Made by a program: the position numbers and the translations under genes. Of a DNA stretch of 64,000 bases, positions 52,901 through 60,343 are shown in pieces. The first letter of the stretch is position 1; every line of letters starts with the position of its first letter. The notes beneath the pieces are model-generated. The model saw nothing but the letters and a program-made list of their open reading frames with translations. It was not told the origin of the DNA and made no database searches. Source of the stretch: an uncultured Lachnospiraceae bacterium (GTDB lineage: Bacteria > Bacillota > Clostridia > Lachnospirales > Lachnospiraceae); the NCBI GenBank assembly GCA_934293575.1, contig CAKQYU010000001.1, positions 333,849 through 397,848 on the forward strand. The letters run 5' to 3'.

Positions 52901-53529
52901 TCAGACTGCTTTTCTAACGGTCCGACCTGTTTTTCTAACTCAGATAAAATATCATTTACACGGGATAAATTTTCACGTTCTGCCGCAAGCGATTTTTCGG
53001 TTGCGGTTTTGTTCTTTTTGTATTTTACAATTCCTGCGGCTTCATCAAATAACTCTCTTCTTTCATCCGGTTTGCCGGAAAGAATTTTTTCAACCTGTCC
53101 CTGACCGATGATAGAATAACCTTCTTTACCGATACCGGTATCAAAAAATAAGGATTGTACATCCTTTAACCGGCTGACAGTACCGTTAATCAGATATTCG
53201 CTTTCTCCCGAACGATATACACGTCTTGCAACCGTTACCTCTTCATAATCAATCGGAAGGCTGTGGTCGCTGTTATCCAGGGTAATTGCAACATAGGCAG
53301 AACCCTGTGGCTTACGTAATTCCGTTCCGGCAAAAATGACATCTTCCATCTTGGCACCACGGAGCTGTTTGGCACTTTGTTCACCCAGTACCCATCGAAC
53401 TGCATCACCGACATTACTTTTACCGGATCCATTCGGTCCGACAATGCCGGTAATTCCTTTATTAAATTCAAATACGATTCGATTTGCAAAGGATTTAAAT
53501 CCATATACTTCTATACTTTTTAAATACAT
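49966..53529 (-). CDS. smc: Chromosome segregation protein SMC
   Basis: Condensin ATPase that folds and segregates the chromosome. Walker A GPNGSGKS lies at residues 31-38, two long coiled-coil arms flank a hinge domain (about 510-660, with GVIGLAKDLV and the G-G-A-M-T-G-G motif), and the C-terminal head has the ABC signature LSGGEKAL and Walker B (FCLLDEIEAALDDSNV). Length 1187 is typical. It is in the plsX-rnc-smc-ftsY block. Confidence 0.98.
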   Translation of the reverse strand: MYLKSIEVYGFKSFANRIVFEFNKGITGIVGPNGSGKSNVGDAVRWVLGEQSAKQLRGAKMEDVIFAGTELRKPQGSAYVAITLDNSDHSLPIDYEEVTVARRVYRSGESEYLINGTVSRLKDVQSLFFDTGIGKEGYSIIGQGQVEKILSGKPDERRELFDEAAGIVKYKKNKTATEKSLAAERENLSRVNDILSELEKQVGPLEKQSEVAKKYLVYKGELKRFDVNAFLLENEKTEQDLRETEEKIHIVNEDNERLKKEFEDTKKEYERIEVVLEQCNAALEDNRNKIHELKLQNEHNEGEVNVLNQQIANAKSTDVHMGEQIDRIHHMLEDSEKEKKEFQAKKDALDEKMDQSDDVLGQAQDAAFLIEQDIEELEEKIEQNKADIIEYLNNGANLQAKVGRYDTMLENINYRKTQLNQRFLQFKSDELKDKEEYEKQNASLTDIENEIADILSKLETIDTQLDENTKATNENKSLLFESNQEYSSVKSKLEALRNITERYDGYGNSIKRVMEQKDHNPGIIGVVADIVKVKKEYEIAVETALGGSIQNIVTDNENTAKRLINFLKNNRFGRATFLPLTTIQGRNGEFHQKDALKEPGVIGLAKDLVRVNDQYIAVTNHLLGRILVCDTIDHAIAVNKKFNQSLRIVTVEGELLTPGGAMTGGAFKNSSNLLGRKRELDELSKVLTQLNDKITTASKEEADLRNKREELKAEKENLNIRLQEFYLQKNTLRMSLEQVSKNLADTANAFASVNRENKELEAQIEEINHNKNELYDNHKQSQSAKQALEDQIKELEAQVSFKKEELKKANENVSGLMLEFNTIKQQNDFLVENLRRIRLDEQKYKEELEGYRSQMSDSGKAIEDLVAKINHFHLLMDTDKRKIEELETVLSKDKEDKEALTQKQKEFFTKRETLNEEITKLDKSAFKLNTQFEKISERMDSLSKYMWEEYELTYQSAAELKDDSLNDLDALKKEVTAIKAKIKSLGDVNVNAIEDYKEVSTRYEFLKGQHDDIVKAETNLLAIIEELDTAMRTQFEQKFHEIQVMFEKVFKELFGGGKASLELVDSEDILEAGIRIIAQPPGKKLQNMMQLSGGEKALSAIALLFAIQSLKPSPFCLLDEIEAALDDSNVTRYAKYLDKLTKDTQFIVITHRKGTMEAADVLYGITMQEKGVSTLVSVNLIENELDD

Positions 53530-53545
53530 CTGTTACTCCATCCAT

Positions 53546-54241
53546 TTATCTAGGGTTGTTTTTCATCATCAGTATGGCATTATATGCCGCCATTTTCTGT
53601 GCTTCTTTTTTTGATTTGCCTTCACCTTTTGCAACCGGCTTGCCGGAAATCAAAACCTGAACAACAAATCGCTTAGAATGATCCGGTCCGGATTCTTCCA
53701 ATAATTCATAGGTAACATCGCCTTTTCCGTCTTTTTGTACCATTTCCTGTAAGGTTGTTTTGGAATCGTAATACAAGGTTTTGTTTTCGATATCCGATAA
53801 CAGAAACTGATGAACATATCTTTTGGCGGGTTCCATTCCGCCGTCTAAATAAATTGCACCAAGAACGGACTCGAACAAATCACATAAAATGGAATTTCTG
53901 TCATGTCCGCCGGTTAAAGCCTCTCCTTTTCCAAGCAGTACATAATCGCCAAAGTGTAATTTTCTTGAAATATCGGATAATGTAAATTCACAGACAATGG
54001 AAGCTCTTAATTTGGTCATATCGCCTTCCTGTGAATCCTTGTATTCTTCAAATAAAAACTCGCTTGTTATCAGCTCTAAAACAGCATCACCTAAAAACTC
54101 AAGTCTTTCATAACTTTCGATGTTTCTTTTTTTTAATTCATTTGTGTAGGAACTGTGTGACATTGCCTGCTTTAGTAAATCTTTATTCTGAAACTCATAC
54201 TGAATGTTTTGTTCAATTGCTTTTTCATCATAATTTAACAT
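53546..54241 (-). CDS. rnc: Ribonuclease III
   Basis: Double-strand-specific endoribonuclease for rRNA and mRNA processing. The catalytic domain has the signature LEFLGDAVLELITSEFLF (acidic metal-binding residues) and E in CDLFESVLGAIYLDGG; a dsRNA-binding domain fills about 155-228, ending GKSKKEAQKMAAYNAI. Length 231 is normal. AGCGAGG precedes the ATG. Confidence 0.98.
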   Translation of the reverse strand: MLNYDEKAIEQNIQYEFQNKDLLKQAMSHSSYTNELKKRNIESYERLEFLGDAVLELITSEFLFEEYKDSQEGDMTKLRASIVCEFTLSDISRKLHFGDYVLLGKGEALTGGHDRNSILCDLFESVLGAIYLDGGMEPAKRYVHQFLLSDIENKTLYYDSKTTLQEMVQKDGKGDVTYELLEESGPDHSKRFVVQVLISGKPVAKGEGKSKKEAQKMAAYNAILMMKNNPR

Positions 54242-54253
54242 ATCATGACCTCG

Positions 54254-55270
54254 CTATATTTCCTGTGGTTTTAGGAGAACCTCTTTTATCTTACCGTTAA
54301 TATCCTGACGTTTGAAGGTTTCTACCTGGAATAATGCATTTTTTACTTCTTTGTGACTTGCATTACCATGTATTTTTACTACTAAACCATTTAAGCCTAA
54401 TAATGGTGCTCCGCCGTATTCGGTAGCATCAAAATCTTTTAATGCATTCTTTAATTGTGGTTTTACCATAGCGGCTCCGATGGTTGATATTGGAGTTGCG
54501 GTAAGTCCGCTTTTGATTTTCTTAATCAGTGCACCGGCAAGTCCTTCTGTCAGTTTTAACATAACGTTTCCGACAAAAGCTTCGGTAACAACAACATCTG
54601 CTGCACTATATGGGAAATCTCTTGCTTCAATACTTCCAATAAAATTGATATTCGGGCAGGCTTTTAATAAAGGAAAGGTTTCTTTTACAAGAGCGTTTCC
54701 TTTCTCTTCTTCCGCACCGATATTCACGATTCCGACTCTCGGCTTTTCGATTCCGATAACATGTTCCATATAAATGGAACCCATCTGCGCGAACTGTACC
54801 AGATTGCTTGGCTTTGCATCTACATTTGCACCACAGTCAATTAAAAGCGCTACGCCATTGATTGTTGGGACAATCGGAGCCAGTGGAGCTCTTTCGATTC
54901 CCTTCATCTTACCGACCAAAACCTGTCCTCCAACCAATATGGCGCCGGAATTGCCGGAAGATACAAAACCATCTGCTTTTCCCTCTTTTACCATTTTCAA
55001 TCCGATTACCATGGAAGATTCCTTCTTCTGACGGATTGCATTAACCGGAGAATCGTGGCATGTGATTTCATCCGGAGCATGAACAACTTCTATTCTTGTT
55101 GTATCGTATGTATATTTTTTTAATTCTTCTTCAATTTTTTCTTGTGGACCAACCAAATAAACAAATAAATTATCTTTTTCATTTACTGCATTTACAGCAC
55201 CCTCTACCATTGCATATGGTGAATTATCTCCGCCCATGGTATCCAGTACAATTTTTGTAACATCTGACAT
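54254..55270 (-). CDS. plsX: Phosphate acyltransferase PlsX
   Basis: Makes acyl-phosphate from acyl-ACP, the entry to phospholipid synthesis with PlsY. Starts VTKIVLDTMGGDNSP and has the downstream SSGNSGAILVGG and NIGAEEEKGNALVKE signatures. Frame extends to 55291, but GGAGG six bases before ATG 55270 sets the start (338 residues). Followed 12 bases later by rnc. The acpP gene usually found between plsX and rnc in Firmicutes is not present here. Confidence 0.96.
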   Translation of the reverse strand: MSDVTKIVLDTMGGDNSPYAMVEGAVNAVNEKDNLFVYLVGPQEKIEEELKKYTYDTTRIEVVHAPDEITCHDSPVNAIRQKKESSMVIGLKMVKEGKADGFVSSGNSGAILVGGQVLVGKMKGIERAPLAPIVPTINGVALLIDCGANVDAKPSNLVQFAQMGSIYMEHVIGIEKPRVGIVNIGAEEEKGNALVKETFPLLKACPNINFIGSIEARDFPYSAADVVVTEAFVGNVMLKLTEGLAGALIKKIKSGLTATPISTIGAAMVKPQLKNALKDFDATEYGGAPLLGLNGLVVKIHGNASHKEVKNALFQVETFKRQDINGKIKEVLLKPQEI

Positions 55271-55319
55271 AATCTGCCTCCATCTTATCATTTATAAAAA
55301 TGTATAATGCAACTTATTT

Positions 55320-55348
55320 ACTATACCATAAATGCCAATCATTTACAA
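55320..55348 (-). promoter_or_regulatory. Promoter of the plsX-rnc-smc-ftsY operon
   Basis: On the minus strand: TTGTAA (55348-55343), 17-base spacer, TATAGT (55325-55320). The 98 bases between this and the divergent promoter (55349-55446) contain short repeats but nothing I can assign. Confidence 0.6.
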
Positions 55349-55446
55349 ACAAAAAGAATCCTGTTACTGTCAGGTAATTGTTGGTGTAATTCTTACCCGG
55401 ACGCTTTCTTACGCAGTGATATTATATTCCAGAGGATGAGATTATC

Positions 55447-55475
55447 TTGAAATTAAGTAGAGAAAATGATATGAT
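55447..55475 (+). promoter_or_regulatory. Promoter of the formate/nitrite transporter gene
   Basis: TTGAAA (55447-55452), 17-base spacer, TATGAT (55470-55475), followed by an AAAGGAG about 30 bases on. Confidence 0.65.
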
Positions 55476-55517
55476 TTCCAAAGAAAATTACCAAATGAAA
55501 TATAAAGGAGTACAGAC

Positions 55518-56345
55518 ATGAATACGTCAAAAGAAATTATTGAACTGAACATGAATGCCGCAGTCAACAAGGCAAATTTAAAATTATCCAAAATGATTGC
55601 ACTTGGAATATTGGCAGGCATGTTTATTGCATTAGGAGCCGCAATCAGTAATACTGCTGTTCATACCATAAAGGATGTTGGTCTTGCAAGAACGCTTGCC
55701 GGAGCAATCTTTCCGGTTGGTCTGATGATGATTGTATTTATCGGCGGAGAATTGTTTACCGGTAACTGCCTGATGATTATGGCAGTAATCAACAAAAGGA
55801 TAAAAGTATCGCAAATGCTTCGGAATTTATGTGTTGTATTTTTATCAAACTTTATCGGTTCTTTCGTTATCGTATTGATTATCAATTATTGCGGAAATCT
55901 TGATTTTACTTCCGGTGCGCTTGGCGCATATACAATTAAGGTTGCATTGGGAAAAGTTACACTTTCTCCCGCAAAAGCGGTATTATCCGGAATTTTATGT
56001 AATATCTTAGTCTGCATTGCTATTTTAATGGCAACTGCCTGCAAGGATGCAATCGGAAAAATCTTTGCAATCTGGTTCCCTATTTTTGCTTTCGTTATTG
56101 GCGGATTTGAACATATTGTTGCGAATATGTATTATATTCCTGCCGGTCTGGTAGCTTCTACCAATCCGGACTATGTTGCTAAAGCCGAGGAATTATATGG
56201 AATTACATCGGAACAGTTAAAATCTCTTAATATTGCGGGATTGTTTTCAAATTTCATTCCTGTGACTGTCGGTAACATTATCGGTGGAATGTTGTTTATT
56301 GGTTGTCTTTTGTATTTTATCAATGTTGCAAAGACAGAAAAATAA
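55518..56345 (+). CDS. Formate/nitrite transporter (FocA/NirC family)
   Basis: Pentameric channel-like transporter for small monovalent anions such as formate or nitrite, in the cytoplasmic membrane. Six hydrophobic helices over 275 residues, with the family motifs GGELFTGNCLMIM and G-I-L-C-N-I-L-V-C-I-A and the second-half signature FVIGGFEHIVANMYYIP. No pyruvate formate-lyase or nitrite reductase gene is adjacent, so the anion is undetermined. It has its own promoter and terminator and so forms a single-gene unit. Confidence 0.94.
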   Translation: MNTSKEIIELNMNAAVNKANLKLSKMIALGILAGMFIALGAAISNTAVHTIKDVGLARTLAGAIFPVGLMMIVFIGGELFTGNCLMIMAVINKRIKVSQMLRNLCVVFLSNFIGSFVIVLIINYCGNLDFTSGALGAYTIKVALGKVTLSPAKAVLSGILCNILVCIAILMATACKDAIGKIFAIWFPIFAFVIGGFEHIVANMYYIPAGLVASTNPDYVAKAEELYGITSEQLKSLNIAGLFSNFIPVTVGNIIGGMLFIGCLLYFINVAKTEK

Positions 56346-56360
56346 AGACAGAATTTATGT

Positions 56361-56407
56361 GTGCATAATCATGACCGAATGAAAGGTTGTGATTATGCAC
56401 TTTTTTT
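56361..56407 (+). terminator. Terminator of the formate/nitrite transporter gene
   Basis: GTGCATAATCATGACC (56361-56376) and GGTTGTGATTATGCAC (56385-56400) form a 16-bp stem with one mismatched/wobble position and an 8-base loop, followed by seven Ts (56401-56407). Confidence 0.93.
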
Positions 56408-56452
56408 ATTGTTTTGAATATATTGGTAAAAATGTGAGCAATGGACTGAAAA

Positions 56453-57718
56453 ATGCGATATAAACCATTACATGCCACGCAGGATGATATTGACAAGGGG
56501 TATCTTGAAATCAATGCCGTATCGGAAGATAATGCCCGTCCAATCCGGGATGCTAAAATAACAATTGCATCTACCGGAACTCCGAATCAGCCAATCGAAG
56601 AAATCACAACCGATTCCAGTGGTAAATCGGAACGTTTAACTTTAGATGCACCACCGTTGGAATATTCTATGTCTCCAAGTGATAACCAGCCATACAGTGA
56701 ATACAATTTAAAAATATCAGCCGAAGGATATTTGGATTTTTTTATATCCGGAATTCAGATTCTTCCGGGAGAACTTGCATTGCAAAACATTCCGATGACA
56801 CCGGCTCTTACAAATCAGAACAATTATAATCCGGTTATTATCGGTGGACATACATTGTGGGAATACTATCCTCCTAAAATTGCGGAATCCGAAATCAAAC
56901 CGGTAAATGAAAGCGGAGAAATTGTATTAAGTAAGGTTGTTGTGCCGGAATATATTATTGTACATGATGGAACACCGTCGGATTCTACCGCAACGGATTA
57001 CTATGTATTGTATAAAGATTATATTAAAAATGTTGCATCCTGTGAAATTTATGCCACCTGGCCGGAAGCAACAATATATGCCAATGTTTTGGCTATTATT
57101 TCCTTTACATTAAACAGGGTTTATACCGAATGGTATCGTGGAAAAGGATATAATTTTACCATAACCAGCTCAACTGCATTTGATCACAAATGGATTTATC
57201 AAAAAACAATCTATGAAAATATATCCAGAATTGTTGACAGTATTTTTGCAAATTATCTTTCAAGACCCAATGTTGTGCAGCCGATTCTGACGCAATATTG
57301 CGACGGAAAGCGGGTAACCTGTCCAAACTGGATGAGCCAATGGGGTTCTAAATATCTTGGAGATCAGGGATACAGTGCAATTGAAATCATTCGAAATTAT
57401 TATGGTGATGATATGTATATTAATCAGGCGGAACAAATTTCCGGAATTCCTGCCTCCTGGCCGGGATATGATTTGGATATCGGTGCATCCGGTGATAAGG
57501 TAAGGATGCTGCAACAACAATTAAACCGAATTGCACAGAACTATCCTGCTATTCCAACCATAGCAGTTGACGGAATCTATGGAGCAAATACCAAAACAGC
57601 GGTTGAAAAATTCCAATCGATTTTTAATCTGCCTGTTACCGGCATTGTGGATTATCCAACCTGGTATAAAATTTCTCAAATCTATGTTGGGGTTAGTAAA
57701 ATTGCGGAGTTGACGTGA
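56453..57718 (+). CDS. SpoIID-like/peptidoglycan-binding-domain protein
   Basis: A 421-residue protein. Residues 12-115 look like a carboxypeptidase-regulatory-type beta domain (LEINAVSEDNARPIRDAKITI). The middle (about 155-330) has a SpoIID-type lytic-transglycosylase-like core (DYIKNVASCEIYATWPEA, ITSSTAFDHKW, MSQWGSKYLGDQGYS). The C-terminal 65 residues are a peptidoglycan-binding domain (GASGDKVRMLQQQLNRI ... VDGIYGANTKTAVEKFQ). No signal peptide is seen, as in related clostridial proteins. The Shine-Dalgarno sequence is weak. A cortex or cell-wall role is inferred from the domains. Confidence 0.85.
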   Translation: MRYKPLHATQDDIDKGYLEINAVSEDNARPIRDAKITIASTGTPNQPIEEITTDSSGKSERLTLDAPPLEYSMSPSDNQPYSEYNLKISAEGYLDFFISGIQILPGELALQNIPMTPALTNQNNYNPVIIGGHTLWEYYPPKIAESEIKPVNESGEIVLSKVVVPEYIIVHDGTPSDSTATDYYVLYKDYIKNVASCEIYATWPEATIYANVLAIISFTLNRVYTEWYRGKGYNFTITSSTAFDHKWIYQKTIYENISRIVDSIFANYLSRPNVVQPILTQYCDGKRVTCPNWMSQWGSKYLGDQGYSAIEIIRNYYGDDMYINQAEQISGIPASWPGYDLDIGASGDKVRMLQQQLNRIAQNYPAIPTIAVDGIYGANTKTAVEKFQSIFNLPVTGIVDYPTWYKISQIYVGVSKIAELT

Positions 57719-57739
57719 GGAGGAATTTCATAAAGTATG

Positions 57740-57781
57740 AGCCGGAATATTAAAGATTACAATTTGTTATTCCGGCTTTTT
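57740..57781. terminator. Terminator at the boundary with the accessory island
   Basis: AGCCGGAATA (57740-57749) and TATTCCGGCT (57768-57777) form a perfect stem with an 18-base loop and a T run to 57781. It ends the plus-strand gene and lies 3 bases from the stop codon of the convergent NERD gene. Confidence 0.88.
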
Positions 57782-57784
57782 CTA

Positions 57785-58522
57785 TTAATTTTTCGTGTAT
57801 CTACATTTTGGGTAATTACTACAACCTAGAAACTGTCCATATTTTCCTTTTCGTTTAACTAATTTTCCACCGCATTTTGGACAAATTCCTGAATTAATAG
57901 ATTTTTGATTAGTTTTAATATTATTTTTAATACTCTTTATATGTTCTTTTCTATTATCCGTTGAATCTATATTGGCATTTAGTATTGTTGCAATCAAATC
58001 ATTTAATTGATTTTTTTCAATTATATGTGTCTGATACTGTTTAATCACTTTTTTTAATTTTGAGAAATAAACTACATGTTCTGTTGTATTTACCTTAATT
58101 GTTGCTTTTGAGGAAAATGCTACAATTGAAATATAATAATTATTCGGAACATCTAATATTGCCTGTAATGTTTTGATATGTCCGTAATTCTGTCGCAGAG
58201 GATTATAAAATTTGTACTTTTTTCCATACATATTTTTCGTCCATTGTTCAGAATGTTCTCCACCAGTTATCCATCCTTGATAATTTTTAGTTTCAATCAC
58301 AAAAATACCGTAAATAGAAACAACAATATGGTCAATCTGCGTGGTTCCCTTTACTGTTGGAAGCATAATATTATTTAGCACTCTATATTCTTCTTCTGGT
58401 AAGGATGATAGGATGGAAGACACTGTGTATTCTCCTAAGAAACCTTTAACTTTGGCTTCAATCAGTCCATAAATGATTCCGATTATTATGCAAATTGTTA
58501 AAAGAATTATATATTCATTCAT
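57785..58522 (-). CDS. NERD-domain protein with C-terminal topoisomerase-type zinc finger
   Basis: A 245-residue protein with an N-terminal membrane helix (about 4-20), a NERD nuclease-related domain (about 30-140: a conserved acidic position in Q-I-D-H-I-V-V-S, then GIFVIETKNYQGW with the E-x-K-like core) and a four-cysteine zinc finger at the C-terminus (C-P-K-C ... C-S-N-Y-P-K-C, as in topoisomerase I tails). NERD proteins often lie in defence or mobile islands, and DNA binding by the finger is likely. Lone promoter not identified; it is 24 bases after the unknown gene upstream. Confidence 0.88.
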   Translation of the reverse strand: MNEYIILLTICIIIGIIYGLIEAKVKGFLGEYTVSSILSSLPEEEYRVLNNIMLPTVKGTTQIDHIVVSIYGIFVIETKNYQGWITGGEHSEQWTKNMYGKKYKFYNPLRQNYGHIKTLQAILDVPNNYYISIVAFSSKATIKVNTTEHVVYFSKLKKVIKQYQTHIIEKNQLNDLIATILNANIDSTDNRKEHIKSIKNNIKTNQKSINSGICPKCGGKLVKRKGKYGQFLGCSNYPKCRYTKN

Positions 58523-58546
58523 AAAAAATCACCTCTATTATATAAA

Positions 58547-59266
58547 TCATTTATTAAATATTCTTATTTTTATCGCTTCATTGCTCTCTTTTTCTATCAT
58601 CATAACAATAGGAGAATCGATTTCATAGTAGTTTTGTTCTTTTATATTCCATATAGAAATATAAATAACAGGAAAAGGAGATTTTAAAATTTTTTTCAAC
58701 GTAGAATTACTTTTTATATTTTTTCCTACTTGCTTTAATTCCCAAAAAAACAAATCAAATTCTTCTTTAGTTACAAAAATAAATAAATCCACATCACCGT
58801 TTGGATATTTTTTTCCTTTATCTAAATTTATTTCATTTAATATATTATCAGCAGAATATCGAATTATTGGAACATCACATTTAAACTCACTTGAATAAAA
58901 ATCACCCTTACTTACATTATAGTTAAAATGTTTTTTTAATAGCTTTTTATCCGCATTATATTGAACTAAAGCATCACTCGTTAAGACTCCGTTCACTCTT
59001 TTGTAAGCTGCATTTTTAATACGACTAATTGCTTTGCTTACTTTTTGAGTAACTTCCATCTGCTCTTCGAAACTTTTCTTAGCAAATTTATTTTCATGTA
59101 TAAATATCCCATTATTGTGCCTTGTATGGGTAACTTCTAAATACCTCCCGTCCTTGTATCGTAAATCTGCCATACTATTACCCACATTATTATCTTGGTA
59201 ACTATCATCAAATTGTATTCCAAACATTTCAAGAATACGTTTTGCTTCTGCCTCCCCTTTTTTCAT
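58547..59266 (-). CDS. Unknown protein in the restriction island
   Basis: A 239-residue protein with no recognised family. Its base composition is more AT-rich than the core genes. The first third has a compact alpha/beta pattern with G-N-S-M-A-D-L-R-Y-K-D-G-R-Y-L-E-V-T-H, which has the spacing of an aspartate followed by an E-x-T strand, loosely reminiscent of PD-(D/E)xK nucleases but lacking the lysine. A middle basic section and a C-terminal beta-rich part follow. GGAGGG precedes the ATG. It sits between NERD and the recombinase on the same strand. Confidence 0.62.
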   Translation of the reverse strand: MKKGEAEAKRILEMFGIQFDDSYQDNNVGNSMADLRYKDGRYLEVTHTRHNNGIFIHENKFAKKSFEEQMEVTQKVSKAISRIKNAAYKRVNGVLTSDALVQYNADKKLLKKHFNYNVSKGDFYSSEFKCDVPIIRYSADNILNEINLDKGKKYPNGDVDLFIFVTKEEFDLFFWELKQVGKNIKSNSTLKKILKSPFPVIYISIWNIKEQNYYEIDSPIVMMIEKESNEAIKIRIFNK

Positions 59267-59312
59267 TACAATCCCTCCAATTAAAACATTCTCTTGTTAT
59301 GGTTGTTCCAAA

Positions 59313-59329
59313 ATCAGCGTAAGTGTTTC
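59313..59329 (-). repeat. Recombinase-flanking inverted motif, copy 1
   Basis: Read on the minus strand: GAAACACTTACGCTGAT. It lies downstream of the recombinase gene in the gap to the unknown gene, and is the inverted partner of copy 2 with one inserted base. Confidence 0.75.
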
Positions 59330-59341
59330 AAAACAGCCTAA

Positions 59342-60268
59342 TTATAAACCTGATAATGTTCTCATTACCAAATCTACATCCTTATTTTCCAGTTCCTGAA
59401 TAATATGCAAATACGTTTTCTGTGTTGTTGTCATACTTGCATGACCTAATCTTCTTGCTACACTTGCAATAGAAACACCTGCAAATAATAATAAAGATGC
59501 ATGTGTGTGTCTAAGTCCATGAATTGAGATTTCAGAAATACCACAATTTTTACAATGTCTCGTAAGGACATCATTTACAGTGGAATTATAAATTTTTACA
59601 TCACCAACAAAAATCGGTTTATCTCCTGGCATTCCTTTTGTTAACTCGGAAAATTTGACAACAATCTGCCAATCAATTTGGATTTTTCTTACTGAAGAAT
59701 TGTTCTTTGTCGGAAGAAATCCACCTTCTCCCTTATAATCCCATGTTTTACTAATGGATAATGTCTGCCTTGCAAAATCAAAGTCTTCCGGTGTAATTGC
59801 AAGCGCTTCAGAAAAACGCATACCCGTTTTTGCAACCAACAAAATAAACCAATCCCAATTGGGCTCCTCTGTCAGTTTTAAATCTGCAATCAATGTATGT
59901 AACTCAAACTGGTTTAAATACTTTATTTTTTTATTCCGCGGCGTTTTTCCTTTTATAATTGCTTTTCTTGTTGGATCTCTTTCAATCAAACCTTCATCAA
60001 CAGCATCTAGAATAGCGCCCTTTAATTGATGATGAAAATCAAGTGTCGTTTGCCTTTCATGTTCTTTTGCATAGTCATTCAATAACTGCTGATATACCGT
60101 TCTGGTCATCTCTGAAATAACCAATGTAGGTACCAGTTTTTCTACCCATTTCTGCGTCATCAAATATTTTGACATTGTAGCTTCTCTGATTGCTCCTTTT
60201 TTGTAAACATCTACCCATTGTTTATAGTATTCACAAAATAAAGTCGAATTGTTCATATCATTTAGCAT
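59342..60268 (-). CDS. Tyrosine recombinase of the type I restriction locus
   Basis: A 308-residue phage-integrase-family recombinase. N-terminal SAM-like arm domain (about 10-105), then the catalytic domain with R151 (KTGMRFSE), H250-x-x-R253 (IHGLRHTH), H276 (RLGHAS) and Y286 (KTYLH). Such recombinases beside type I restriction genes invert or swap target-recognition segments of hsdS in many gut Firmicutes; that role is inference here. The gene lies downstream of hsdR and is flanked by near-identical inverted motifs. TGGAGG precedes the ATG. Confidence 0.9.
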   Translation of the reverse strand: MLNDMNNSTLFCEYYKQWVDVYKKGAIREATMSKYLMTQKWVEKLVPTLVISEMTRTVYQQLLNDYAKEHERQTTLDFHHQLKGAILDAVDEGLIERDPTRKAIIKGKTPRNKKIKYLNQFELHTLIADLKLTEEPNWDWFILLVAKTGMRFSEALAITPEDFDFARQTLSISKTWDYKGEGGFLPTKNNSSVRKIQIDWQIVVKFSELTKGMPGDKPIFVGDVKIYNSTVNDVLTRHCKNCGISEISIHGLRHTHASLLLFAGVSIASVARRLGHASMTTTQKTYLHIIQELENKDVDLVMRTLSGL

Positions 60269-60287
60269 AAAATACCTCCATTTCCAG

Positions 60288-60305
60288 AAACTACTTACGC
60301 TGATA
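60288..60305 (+). repeat. Recombinase-flanking inverted motif, copy 2
   Basis: GAAACTACTTACGCTGAT on the plus strand, in the gap between hsdR and the recombinase gene. It matches copy 1 inverted, with one extra T. Confidence 0.75.
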
Positions 60306-60343
60306 CAAACAATTTACCAGTCAAACGACACTATTGTAACCTT

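Noticed and set aside
55349..55446. Possible riboswitch between the divergent plsX and transporter promoters
   Set aside because: Short TTCTTAC-type repeats are present but no known aptamer core could be recognised, and no terminator switch was found.
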